A stretch of 64,000 nucleotides of DNA from Bartonella sp. HY328 (GTDB lineage Bacteria > Pseudomonadota > Alphaproteobacteria > Rhizobiales > Rhizobiaceae): positions 1,914,501 to 1,978,500 of the forward strand of contig NZ_CP104883.1 of assembly GCF_025449335.1 (NCBI RefSeq), in the 5' to 3' direction. This document shows positions 1-9,107 of the stretch, in pieces. A model generated the notes under the pieces. That model was not told the DNA's origin. It did no database searches and saw only the letters and a list, made by a program, of their open reading frames with translations. How positions within the stretch are numbered: position 1 is the stretch's first letter; the number at the start of each line of letters is the position of its first letter. The translations under genes were made by a program, and so were the position numbers.

Positions 1-396
1 ATTTTTATAAATAGCGGATATTATGCTTTTTGCTAAACCTTTAATGATAACCAAATAAATTTAACATTACCAAATTAAGAAACTCTTATATCACGAGCTA
101 ACTGTAGCTAATCGTTAATCATAAAAAAAATTAGAAATTCTAGGCTTGTCAAGCGGAAACTACGCCACACCTATCACAGAATACTTATCGTTTCAGGCTT
201 GTATGTTGATATAAGTAAGGTAAGATTTAACGGCTGACGCAACAAAAGCAACATTACCTTGTTGCTTATTTTAATTTGAAATTATTTTTGGAAAATATTG
301 AGCCAAGCTTTAGCGCACTTTTATTAATTCTATAAGAAAGCCTGATGGGCTAACTTTGTTTATCAAGTTTTCTAAATTTATCAGTAAGGAAATAAA
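1..396. other. Intergenic region at the window edge
   Basis: No convincing gene is visible. It is AT-rich. A short stem-loop with 7-base arms at 247-253 and 262-268, followed by a T-rich stretch, could be a terminator for a gene left of the window. The right end carries the ribosome-binding site of the next gene. Confidence 0.4.
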
Positions 397-654
397 ATGG
401 TTGATCATAAAACGCATGGCCAAAAAATCAAAATAATTGACGTAGAAAAGCTTGATGAACAAGATGATAATGAGAACGGTCCTGTTGATACGGTTGATAT
501 CTTTGATGAAGTGACAGAGGGAGGCACACCAAGACAACAAAGACAGCGACATCAATATCTAGATGATATTGACAATCCTCTTGATAATGAAGACGCAGAT
601 ATCATAAGCGAAAATATGTATGAAAGCGAGCCAGACCAAAATGAAGAAGAATAA
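397..654 (+). CDS. Small, highly acidic hypothetical protein (85 aa)
   Basis: I do not recognise the family. The 85-residue product is rich in Asp, Glu, Gln and Asn and has almost no hydrophobic stretches, so it should be soluble and probably disordered. A central Arg/Gln patch (PRQQRQRHQY) interrupts the acidic sequence. It has no signal peptide or membrane segment. The ATG follows a reasonable ribosome-binding site (AGTAAGGA about 7 bases upstream), which is the main reason to prefer it over the overlapping minus-strand frame. It faces the livJ-like gene convergently, with a GC-rich hairpin between them. Acidic small proteins can be inhibitors or chaperones, but nothing here shows that. Confidence 0.55.
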   Translation: MVDHKTHGQKIKIIDVEKLDEQDDNENGPVDTVDIFDEVTEGGTPRQQRQRHQYLDDIDNPLDNEDADIISENMYESEPDQNEEE

Positions 655-711
655 GCTTCTTTTTGATTTAATATCCAACAGATTAAATAAAACTCGATAG
701 TTTAGCTTATT

Positions 712-739
712 GCGCCCCCACGAGCCGAGGTAGGGGCGC
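712..739. terminator. GC-rich hairpin between convergent genes
   Basis: Perfect 7-base arms GCGCCCC (712-718) and GGGGCGC (733-739) enclose a 14-base loop. It lies between two convergent genes and is by far the most GC-rich spot nearby. There is no long T run on either side, so it is a terminator-like hairpin, not a textbook intrinsic terminator. Confidence 0.5.
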
Positions 740-746
740 TATAATG

Positions 747-1859
747 TTATTCTACTGGAACAATCTTACCAGATTCCCATTTGTAGAGAGAAAATGTTTT
801 CGATGTCATATCCCCACGTTCACCATAGGTAATTTCACCAATGGCCGTTGGAATTTTCTCACCAGAATGAAGAACCTCAGCAACAGCTTGTGCATCATCT
901 GGACTTCCAGCTTTTTCAATACCAAAAGCAATCACTTGCACAGCAGCATAGCCATTCATTGTGAAGGCTTCAGCAGGGATATTATTGGCACTGAGCGCTT
1001 CTAGTGCTTCTTTTGCCAAAGGATTTTTCGATGAATCTGCAGGATTTGTGAAAATTGTGCCCTCAACTGCATCTCCAGCAATTGTTCCTAATTCGGACGT
1101 ATTAAGGCCATCACCACCAATCATGATCGCCTTCACGCCTTGTTCACGCATTTGGCGCAAAAGAAGACCTGCCTCTGGGTGGTAACCACCAAAGTAAACA
1201 TAATCAATATTATCAGATTTCAAACGGCTCACAATAACATTGTAATCGCGCTCACCAGGCGTAATTGAACCATAATAGGCTTCTTTTTCACCGCCATCAT
1301 TTAAAGTTTTCTTAAATGCATCTGCAAGACCTTTGCCGTAAGTGGCTTTATCATGGATAATTGCAATATTCTTTCCCTTCCAATGAGCCAGTGCATATTG
1401 CGCAGCAAAATCTGCTTGCTGGTCGTCACGGCCTATTGTTCTAAATACATTCCACATATTACGTGCGGATAGCTCAGGGGTTGTTGATGACGGTGTTACC
1501 ATCAAAATATCATTATTTTGTAGAATAGTTGAAACTGGCATTGCCGAGTTAGAGGTTACTGGTCCGACAACATAAAGAATACCTTCACCAGCAATTTGAT
1601 TGGCAACTGAAATACCTTGCTTGGGCTCTGCCGCATCATCAAAAATCTTCAAAACAAGCTTTTCGCCGTTGACGCCACCATTTTTATTAATTTCATCAAT
1701 CGCAATACGAGTACCATTGCTCGCCTGTACACCGTAAGCGGCAACTGAGCCCGTTACAGGCCCGATGAAGCCGATGGTAATGTCCGCAGATGCATTTGTC
1801 GCAAAAAAACAACTGGAAAGAAGAGCAGCAGAAAAAATGGATTTCATAGATAAGCGCAT
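747..1859 (-). CDS. Branched-chain amino acid ABC transporter substrate-binding protein (LivJ-like)
   Basis: Periplasmic type I binding protein of the Leu/Ile/Val (HAAT) family. The N-terminus has a classic signal peptide, likely cut after the Ala-Ser-Ala near residue 25, followed directly by the family opening ITIGFIGPVTGSVAAYG. The ligand region with VTPSSTTPEL near residue 125 and the second lobe with YVYFGGYHPEAG near residue 220 are intact, and 370 residues is normal length. The ATG sits behind GGGAG. No permease or ATPase gene (livHMGF) is nearby, so it must pair with a transporter encoded elsewhere. Substrate is inferred from family only; related proteins bind amides or other amino acids. 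Confidence 0.88.
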   Translation of the reverse strand: MRLSMKSIFSAALLSSCFFATNASADITIGFIGPVTGSVAAYGVQASNGTRIAIDEINKNGGVNGEKLVLKIFDDAAEPKQGISVANQIAGEGILYVVGPVTSNSAMPVSTILQNNDILMVTPSSTTPELSARNMWNVFRTIGRDDQQADFAAQYALAHWKGKNIAIIHDKATYGKGLADAFKKTLNDGGEKEAYYGSITPGERDYNVIVSRLKSDNIDYVYFGGYHPEAGLLLRQMREQGVKAIMIGGDGLNTSELGTIAGDAVEGTIFTNPADSSKNPLAKEALEALSANNIPAEAFTMNGYAAVQVIAFGIEKAGSPDDAQAVAEVLHSGEKIPTAIGEITYGERGDMTSKTFSLYKWESGKIVPVE

Positions 1860-2167
1860 ATATGATACTCCCAGATCAAAACATAAATTTATAGGATATG
1901 CTATTATGAATTAAGGATAAAGCATAGGAAAGTTTATAAAACAGATTTTATGTGATTTAAAGCCTTATAGCCAATTTAATGTTAAATTAGAAAAATTGAA
2001 AAATCGCATTATAAAAGTAAATAAATTACGCGAAATGCAACCACAACGCACCAACTTCAAACATTTTTTCAACAAAGGAAGCTTGGTTTTGAGTTTCCAA
2101 GCCGATATACATCCTAAGGGGTAGAAAATATCCAATCATCTACCCGACCATTAGCCATGAATGTAAA
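1860..2167. other. Intergenic region between livJ-like gene and cckA
   Basis: It holds the livJ-like promoter region and the 3' end of cckA. I see no RNA gene and no strong terminator; a weak GGAA/TTCC-flanked repeat lies near 2078-2105. Confidence 0.4.
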
Positions 2168-4735
2168 TTAAGCTACATCCTCTTGCAGCACTTCTTTAAC
2201 GGCGGTTGCTAACTGTTTCAATGAAAACGGTTTAGGTAAAAATGTAAAATTAGCACCTTCTGGCAAATTTTTAGCAAAAGCATCTTCTGCATAACCTGAT
2301 ACAAAGATAAATTTAATATAAGGATATTTCTTTTGTAGTACTCGCAATAAACTTGGACCATCCATCTCTGGCATAACCACATCCGAAACGACTATATCAA
2401 TTTCACCGTTACATTCTTCGATAACTTCAAGAGCTTCAACACCGCTTGCTGCTTCATAAACAGTATAGCCACGCGATTGTAATGCTTTAACACCGCCCTT
2501 GCGTACAGCATCCTCATCCTCAACTAATAATACAGTGGCCGAGCCGGAAAGATCGACAGATTTATGCTCTATAGCCTTAACTTCAAGCTTTTTGGGTTCT
2601 TCATCTACGCCTATTGCTGGAATATAACGCGGTAACAAAATACTAAATTTGGTACCAACACCGATTTGGGATGAGCAAAAAACATAGCCGCCCGTTTGGC
2701 TAATAATACCGTAAACCATTGATAAGCCAAGGCCTGTACCCTTGCCAAGCTCTTTTGTCGTGAAAAAGGGATCAAAAATCTTCTCTAAAATTTCACTAGG
2801 AATTCCTGTTCCTGTATCGCTAATTTCGATAAGAACATAATCTTGCTCAAGCGGTGTTGGGCGCTCATATGGAAATAATTGTGAAGCCGGTAAATTAGCG
2901 GTTTTAATAGTTAAAAGCCCACCGTCGGGCATGGCATCCCGCGCATTGGTTGTAAGGTTCATAAAAACCCGCTCCAACTCGGCTAGGTCACCTTTTACCG
3001 GCCAAATATCACGCCCATGCTCGATCACTAATTTAATGCTGGTACCAATAAGCCTGTCGCCCAGCAATCTAAAATCCGATAAAACATCGGTCAAATCAAG
3101 TACTTCAGGGCGCAAAGTTTGGCGACGAGAGAATGCTAAAAGCTTTTGGACTAATGCCGCCGCACGGTCAGCATTATTTTTAATATTCATAATATCAGGG
3201 TGCGATGGATCTGAGCTGCGATGGCTAAGCAATAACAGGTCACAGGACATCGTGATCGCGGTAAGCACATTATTAAAATCATGGGCAATACCACCAGCTA
3301 ATTGTCCGACAGCTTGCATTTTTTGACCATGTTCAACTTGTTGCTCTAAGGCGCGTTGCTCGGCAATTTCTACAACAGAAACAATTAGTAAAGGTTCGCT
3401 ACCATTGGTGGTTATCGGCAATTGACTAAAATACAGCCGAATATACCCATCTTCACGATTCACCAATGAAGTATCAAGATAGGCAATATTTTTTGCACCA
3501 GAAAACGAGTTGGTTAAAATTTGCTCTAAACGGATATGATCACGCGGATGAATAAGGTTCGCAAGGTTCTTTACCATGCTATCATCACTGCTTATCGAGA
3601 TGGATTTTATAAACTCTTGATTATGATTGATTATTTCACCATGAGATCCAACTAAAGCCATTGCGATTGGATTTGCGTCAAAAACATCCAGTGATTGGCC
3701 ACTCATATAAGAAAGATTTTGTGACTCTTTTACTAGACCTAGCGATCGTGTAATATCATTTTTTTGATCTGCGCGTAATAATAGAAGTGCCCTTCTATCT
3801 TCACCAGTAATAGCACCAGTCATAGCGGCCATATACATAGTTACTTCGATAGGCGAAGCAGAGGCATAAGATAGCTCTAAATCAAAAACAAGGTTCTTTG
3901 TGTTGTTGCCCGCAATTGCTTTATTGATGTGAGCAAAACTCTCTGCACCAATAAAATTAATAAAATTAAAATCTTGCAATGGAAATTGTGCAATATCAAC
4001 AGCCAACCATTCGGCAAGCGTTGTATTCATATATTTTATTTGTCCATCATCACTAAACGATATAAAGCCGGCAGGCGAGTTATCAAGGTGATAGATCGCT
4101 TCTTGCAAATCCTCAAATAGGCTTTCTTGCCGATCACGCAATTCAGTAAAATCAGCAATATTCCAAATAATAAAACGCTCGCCCTCTACCTCCATAGGGC
4201 TTACATTAACTCCATAAACAAAACTTTTACTATGCTCACCTATTTTAGCCAAACCGCCAGGAATGCGTAATTCTTCATAAGCATTATTATCACTTTGAGC
4301 AGCAAGGTTTAGCTTATATATTATCTGTGCGGCCTTTTCATTTTTACTAAACAAGACTTCAGGTGTATAAGACTTTTCTCCAGCTAATTGTCTATAGGCA
4401 GAATTCATATAACGAATAGTGCCTGTGCTATCAGTAATGACAACTGCATCAGGCATATGATCAAGCATTTTCACAACAGAACTTTTGCGCGGGTCAGCTG
4501 TCGTGAAACGACATACTCCTAAAGTAGTACACAGTAAAAAAAATAGACCAATTGCTGAAAAACCACATAAAACTGCTAGTAGAATTTGCGGGTCAAGCTT
4601 CATCTGATATGCATAGTAGGCACTCGCACAACCACCTATGATAAGGAATACAGATATGACCCTACCAAATATCGCCCAACTATTTTTACCGTGATCTTCA
4701 GATGGCCCGTTAGCATTTTCATCCCGCGACATCAT
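2168..4735 (-). CDS. cckA: Cell-cycle hybrid histidine kinase CckA
   Basis: Membrane-bound hybrid kinase that in alphaproteobacteria feeds phosphate through ChpT to the master regulator CtrA and to CpdR. Two membrane segments lie at about residues 22-42 and 50-72. PAS-like domains follow (MPDAVVITDSTGTIRYMN, then NSPAGFISFSDDGQIKYMN). The DHp box GGIAHDFNNVLTAI has the phospho-accepting His near residue 487. The ATP-binding domain (DTGTGIPSEILEKIFDPFF, GKGTGLGLSMVYGI) is intact. A C-terminal receiver carries the phospho-acceptor Asp near residue 785 (VVSDVVMPEMDG). The 855-residue length and this domain order are typical of CckA. The start is the first of two adjacent ATGs behind AAAGGG. It is divergent from the FliO-like gene. 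Confidence 0.93.
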   Translation of the reverse strand: MMSRDENANGPSEDHGKNSWAIFGRVISVFLIIGGCASAYYAYQMKLDPQILLAVLCGFSAIGLFFLLCTTLGVCRFTTADPRKSSVVKMLDHMPDAVVITDSTGTIRYMNSAYRQLAGEKSYTPEVLFSKNEKAAQIIYKLNLAAQSDNNAYEELRIPGGLAKIGEHSKSFVYGVNVSPMEVEGERFIIWNIADFTELRDRQESLFEDLQEAIYHLDNSPAGFISFSDDGQIKYMNTTLAEWLAVDIAQFPLQDFNFINFIGAESFAHINKAIAGNNTKNLVFDLELSYASASPIEVTMYMAAMTGAITGEDRRALLLLRADQKNDITRSLGLVKESQNLSYMSGQSLDVFDANPIAMALVGSHGEIINHNQEFIKSISISSDDSMVKNLANLIHPRDHIRLEQILTNSFSGAKNIAYLDTSLVNREDGYIRLYFSQLPITTNGSEPLLIVSVVEIAEQRALEQQVEHGQKMQAVGQLAGGIAHDFNNVLTAITMSCDLLLLSHRSSDPSHPDIMNIKNNADRAAALVQKLLAFSRRQTLRPEVLDLTDVLSDFRLLGDRLIGTSIKLVIEHGRDIWPVKGDLAELERVFMNLTTNARDAMPDGGLLTIKTANLPASQLFPYERPTPLEQDYVLIEISDTGTGIPSEILEKIFDPFFTTKELGKGTGLGLSMVYGIISQTGGYVFCSSQIGVGTKFSILLPRYIPAIGVDEEPKKLEVKAIEHKSVDLSGSATVLLVEDEDAVRKGGVKALQSRGYTVYEAASGVEALEVIEECNGEIDIVVSDVVMPEMDGPSLLRVLQKKYPYIKFIFVSGYAEDAFAKNLPEGANFTFLPKPFSLKQLATAVKEVLQEDVA

Positions 4736-4987
4736 ATAACCCTTTTACTCAAAACGCACATATATTTTATTCTGTTCAACCACAATGCAGCCAATGGTGC
4801 AAATCCAGATTGCTAATATAACAGCTTTAAAAAGAAAATGGCTGTGGATGCTTATTGAATAAAAGCATTTTTTTCCATTTCCATCTGTTAAGCTTTCCTT
4901 TATTATGTCAAAACCATTAATAAATTTATTTTCTTTATCGGGTTTTGATTTTAATCATCAGGGGGCCCGCGGTTTTAAGGACGGAGA

Positions 4988-7216
4988 ATGGACATGAATG
5001 CTTGGCTGACTACACAGATAGGCGCTGAGGCTGCCCAAATTGTCAGCTATGCAGCGTATTTTGTTGCTGCTATCATAGTTTTATGGGTAATCATTTTAAT
5101 TATAAAACGCATTACGCGGGGTACCTATGTTGTAGGCGGAAAAGATCGTGAAGCTCGATTATCCGTTCGCGACGCAGCTCCTATTGATAGCAAAAGAAGG
5201 CTCGTTCTTATAAAGAGAGATAATATTGAACATTTGATCCTTATTGGCGGTCCAACAGATATTGTCATCGAAACCAATATTTCTAAACTTCCATTAGCTG
5301 ACAATAACTCAATTGGGGATTTAAGTATTACTTCAACCAACAATGAGCAGAATCAGGGATTAGGTGATATTTTCCCAACTGCATCCCTATCAACGAACAT
5401 AGCAGCAACGACTACTGCACCGTCTAGTATGGTGACAACGACTGCGGCGCAGTTAGATTCTTCCATAGCCCCTCAAGAAAATCTAAATATTGCAGAATTC
5501 AACAATGTGGACGCAGGTACAGTCAGCCATATTGAGCAATTGCAGGACACGCTGCATAACGGTAACTTAAATACCTCCATAGATTATGTCGCGGATGAGC
5601 CAAAAGTCGCAAGGGCACCGCAATCTGATTCGAATTCAGTTTTTGATGTGGCAACATACAAACGCGATGACATTGAAAAACAAACTTCGCCAGAATATGA
5701 TAGTGGAAACACTGAAAAAACATCACCTACTGTGCCGGATGAAGAACGCTTTGAAGCTGAAAATATTGCGTTTAATGATGGCCCAACAAGGATCAATCCG
5801 CACAATCAAGATCTTAGTGAAGAAAATCATGAAACGGCTATGGTTGTCGTTCACGACGACCAAATTCACAACGATGAAACAGCAATAGAAGCAACAGATA
5901 TACAAGGTACAAATTCAGCCTCGCAAGAGCCATCTCTAGATAAATCTTCTTCTAAAGATGATTCTGACTTAGATATGTCTTCATCTAACAAATCTAATGC
6001 TGATTTCGGCTTTGAACAGCCATTTAAATCTGTAGAAACAGCTCAAAATACATTTAAAACAGAACAAAATAATTCAAAAAGGGTAAGTGGTTTCACTCAA
6101 AGGGATTCTTTTTCACTGGGAAGCTCATCGTTAAAAGGCAACTCACAGCGCTCCATTAACCAAGAGAATAATGATCGCCTATCACGACAGGCTGCACCTC
6201 AAGAAACCTCAAAACAACAAGTCCAAGACAATCCATTTAGAGCTCCAAAGCCGATAAATCCTTATAAAGTTATGAAAGCCGCAGGTGCATTTGGTAATAG
6301 TAACGTTAACTTTAATGCAACAATTAGCAACGCGCCTCTTAGTAAGAGCAATGCGTCAAATGATAAAAGCAAGTTATCAGCCACAAATAATGAACGATTT
6401 GGTGATCAACAGGTGCATCCAACCATAAGCCCTGTAAAAAGAACGGAAGCTGCAACACTTTTAGAAAAAAGTGAAGAGAACCTAAAAGACGAAGCTCCAA
6501 AACTTAAAAACGATAATAACTTGGCTGTGGCTGCAAAGGATTCTCAACCACTAAAACAGATGGAACCGCAAGCGGTACGTTCAGATAGTGAGTTGAATGG
6601 TAGCACATTGAAATATCAAAGTGTTTTGGGTGAAACAGCTATCAACAAGGGAAGCAATGCTCCTAGCACTAAAACATCTGCGCAAGATAATCAGCCTCAA
6701 AAAGGCTTTGTGCCAACAGAAAAGTCAAGGCCTGCGCAGGAACGTCCTGTGGCGCAGCGCAGTGTCCCTCAAGGAATGTTACGACCACCGCTTATGGCCA
6801 AGCCACGCAATGCAGCGGTAACCGCGATGAACAAGCAATCTAAACCAGTTACTGGCTTGGATAACGCAAAAAATTCGCAACAAACCACAAATATTACTGA
6901 GAACAAAAGTCAAACAGTAACTGATAACAACACCGACACGAAAAAACCTAGTTTTATCAACGAAAATAAAGCCGTTGAGAATGAGCATAATGTTGATGCA
7001 ATGCAGCAGGCAAAAAAAGAATCCGCAAAGGGCAAGGCTACAAATTTGCAGAAGTTTTCATTGCAGCTTCTTGAACCACAACATATTCTTGATAAGCCTA
7101 ACCGCAATGAACAAATGACAGATGTTAAAATTCAACAAAGTTCCTCAACCACTTCAGATGAGGAAGACTTTGACCGCCGATTAAAAAACGAACTTGAACA
7201 ACCGGTAAAAAAATAG
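4988..7216 (+). CDS. FliO-like domain membrane protein with long low-complexity C-terminal region
   Basis: A single membrane segment (about residues 19-42) is followed by a short FliO-like domain (about 48-98; RLSVRDAAPIDSKRRLVLIKRD, then HLILIGGPTDIVIETNI). In flagellated bacteria FliO helps assemble the type III export gate. Residues from about 105 to 742 are a polar tail rich in Ser, Asn, Thr, Gln, Lys and Glu with no domain I recognise; most FliO proteins are far shorter. Neighbours include no flagellar genes. It is divergent from cckA, so the two may share a control region. A GGAG lies two bases before the first ATG (4988) and eight before an in-frame ATG at 4994, so 4994 may be the real start. 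It ends at a strong terminator. Confidence 0.75.
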   Translation: MDMNAWLTTQIGAEAAQIVSYAAYFVAAIIVLWVIILIIKRITRGTYVVGGKDREARLSVRDAAPIDSKRRLVLIKRDNIEHLILIGGPTDIVIETNISKLPLADNNSIGDLSITSTNNEQNQGLGDIFPTASLSTNIAATTTAPSSMVTTTAAQLDSSIAPQENLNIAEFNNVDAGTVSHIEQLQDTLHNGNLNTSIDYVADEPKVARAPQSDSNSVFDVATYKRDDIEKQTSPEYDSGNTEKTSPTVPDEERFEAENIAFNDGPTRINPHNQDLSEENHETAMVVVHDDQIHNDETAIEATDIQGTNSASQEPSLDKSSSKDDSDLDMSSSNKSNADFGFEQPFKSVETAQNTFKTEQNNSKRVSGFTQRDSFSLGSSSLKGNSQRSINQENNDRLSRQAAPQETSKQQVQDNPFRAPKPINPYKVMKAAGAFGNSNVNFNATISNAPLSKSNASNDKSKLSATNNERFGDQQVHPTISPVKRTEAATLLEKSEENLKDEAPKLKNDNNLAVAAKDSQPLKQMEPQAVRSDSELNGSTLKYQSVLGETAINKGSNAPSTKTSAQDNQPQKGFVPTEKSRPAQERPVAQRSVPQGMLRPPLMAKPRNAAVTAMNKQSKPVTGLDNAKNSQQTTNITENKSQTVTDNNTDTKKPSFINENKAVENEHNVDAMQQAKKESAKGKATNLQKFSLQLLEPQHILDKPNRNEQMTDVKIQQSSSTTSDEEDFDRRLKNELEQPVKK

Positions 7217-7275
7217 GATCCTATTGACCGCGCATTGCATCAAGATTTAAGGAAAATCTATTTATTTACATCATG

Positions 7276-7310
7276 ATCCGATTTGCAAATTTGCAAATCG
7301 GATTTTTATT
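7276..7310 (+). terminator. Intrinsic terminator after the FliO-like gene
   Basis: A perfect 28-base palindrome (7276-7303) that begins ATCCGATTTGC is followed by a T-rich run on the plus strand. It lies 60 bases after the stop codon. Confidence 0.8.
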
Positions 7311-7404
7311 TCATCTAAAGCGATATTTCAGTGATTTAAAGCGTTTTCTCTCTGTACAGGAAAGTAATATTCAACACTTTAAGTAATGTTTTACGGTCAT
7401 ACGG

Positions 7405-8559
7405 CTACCGATTCAAAAACCCCTCAATACGATTTAAGGCGATTGCCACGCGGTTCGGATCGCCTGCATAAGAAAAACGTAGAGACCGATGCCCCTCAAT
7501 CGGATCAAAATCCTGTCCCGGCGTTACTGCAACAAATGTTTCGGATAATATTTTTTTGGCCAACGTCATGCTATCATTGCTAAATTTTGAACAATCACAA
7601 TAAGCATAAAATGCGCCATCTAACGGCGCTAAGAGGCTTAGCCCTATACGAGGTAAACTATACGCAAGCAAATCACGACTCAATTGATATTGAGCTTTTA
7701 CTCGCTCAAGCTCCTCAGTTGCATCAAAGGCTGCTATAGCTGCTTTTTGCGATAGCTCGGGAGGTGAAATATAAAGGCTTTGCGCAATTCGCTCAATTGA
7801 ACGCACGGCATTTTTTGGTAAAACCATCCAACCGATACGCCATCCAGTCATACAATAATATTTTGAAAATGAATTAATAATAGTTACATTATCACTATAT
7901 GATAAGGCTGTAATATCGGGACCTGAATAATTTAAACGATGATAAATCTCGTCCGATATAATATGGATATTATTGTCAGAAGCAGCATTTACAATCTGAA
8001 TCAATTGCTCTGCATTTAATGAAGCTCCCGTCGGATTAGCTGGAGAGGCAAATAATACTGCTTTTAAAGGCGTTCTTTTATGGGCTTCCAACAGCGCATC
8101 AACTGTTAGTACACCACCATTATTTTTATCAACTTCAATTTCTATAACATTAATGCCTAATGCCTTCATTATATTGCGATAAGCTGGATAACCTGGACGT
8201 GTAATAGCCACATTATCCCCCACATCAAAATAACTTAAAAATGCCAAGTTAAATGCCGCAGACGAACCCGTGGTAATAGCAATACGTTCAAAACCGATTT
8301 CAATTCCATGATGGATAAAATAATAATGGGCTATTGCTTCACGTAGGGCTTTAAGCCCCAATGAATCCGTATAGCCAATGTGACCATCCATCAACGCCGC
8401 GTGTGCTGCTTCCAAGACTGCTTTAGGTGCAGGTGCTGATGGTTGTCCAACAGCCAAAGATATAACATCATTGCCCTGCCCTTTTAGATGATTAGCAGCA
8501 GCAAGAATATCCATAGCGTAAAATGGCTCGACATCGCCGCGGTTTGAAAGAAATTGCAA
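7405..8559 (-). CDS. PLP-dependent class I aminotransferase (aspartate aminotransferase family)
   Basis: Cytosolic fold-type I aminotransferase that would move an amino group between an amino acid and a 2-oxo acid. The PLP-binding Lys is near residue 233 in SFSKYYCMTGWRIGW. Other family marks are the cofactor-phosphate region GSSAAFNLAF, the ASPANPTG motif, the DEIYH Asp/Tyr pair, and the terminal RFSYAG Arg that grips the substrate carboxylate. The 384-residue length is complete. The sequence resembles the subgroup that includes broad aspartate/aromatic or arginine-pyruvate aminotransferases; the true substrate cannot be read from sequence. It stands alone, facing the preceding gene convergently. 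Confidence 0.85.
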   Translation of the reverse strand: MQFLSNRGDVEPFYAMDILAAANHLKGQGNDVISLAVGQPSAPAPKAVLEAAHAALMDGHIGYTDSLGLKALREAIAHYYFIHHGIEIGFERIAITTGSSAAFNLAFLSYFDVGDNVAITRPGYPAYRNIMKALGINVIEIEVDKNNGGVLTVDALLEAHKRTPLKAVLFASPANPTGASLNAEQLIQIVNAASDNNIHIISDEIYHRLNYSGPDITALSYSDNVTIINSFSKYYCMTGWRIGWMVLPKNAVRSIERIAQSLYISPPELSQKAAIAAFDATEELERVKAQYQLSRDLLAYSLPRIGLSLLAPLDGAFYAYCDCSKFSNDSMTLAKKILSETFVAVTPGQDFDPIEGHRSLRFSYAGDPNRVAIALNRIEGFLNR

Positions 8560-9107
8560 TTTCGCTCTCCAACTCTTTTAATATTTAATATAATTATAAG
8601 TAAAACGATAGAAATCATTTTATAAGTTCAATAAATGGCCTCATTTTTAAATGAACTATATCCGGTATTATTTTTTATAAAAAAAACATATAAAGTAATA
8701 ATTCCTATATCCAGAACCTAATACGTCAAATAAAATTGTGCAATAAACCGCAAAACATCGGAATAAGAAAACGACAATTAGTTGGTATACTCATTTGAGC
8801 TTTATGACCCCGCTTTTGTGTACTATCAAGATACAGTTAAATCTCGCAACAACTTTGTCCAAGAGCTTTGAAAATATTGTTTTTTCCCAACGATTCTTCG
8901 CAAATTAAACTTTTGCGTTGCCAAACAAATTTTCTCATATTATTTCATTTAAATTAATAGGTCCTGCCTTAAGGCAATTCTGTATTGCCCTATAATTGCC
9001 CGATTAATATGACCTTGATTGATAAAGTAAATCTTAATTTGTCTAAACCATCAGCTATTATAAAACGTAAATTTTATATCCAGCTGTTTTATGAGGTTTT
9101 CCCATTT
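8560..9107. other. Divergent intergenic region (aminotransferase / M48 protease)
   Basis: About 550 AT-rich bases between two divergent genes must hold both promoters. No RNA gene, repeat or clear operator is visible. An in-frame TTG at 8985 and ATG at 9009 would extend the protease into this region, but neither has a ribosome-binding site. Confidence 0.4.

Noticed and set aside
310..555. Minus-strand frame of 81 codons overlapping the small acidic gene
   Set aside because: It has no ribosome-binding site, is antisense to a frame with a good start, and reads as low-complexity hydrophobic sequence made by the acidic codons opposite.
5523..7107. Several minus-strand frames opposite the FliO-like tail
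   Set aside because: They are by-products of the low-complexity coding strand, with Leu/Phe/Val-rich translations and no ribosome-binding sites.
8985..9107. N-terminal extension of the M48 protease from a TTG
   Set aside because: It would put about 100 residues before the signal peptide, which would not be recognised; no ribosome-binding site precedes the TTG.
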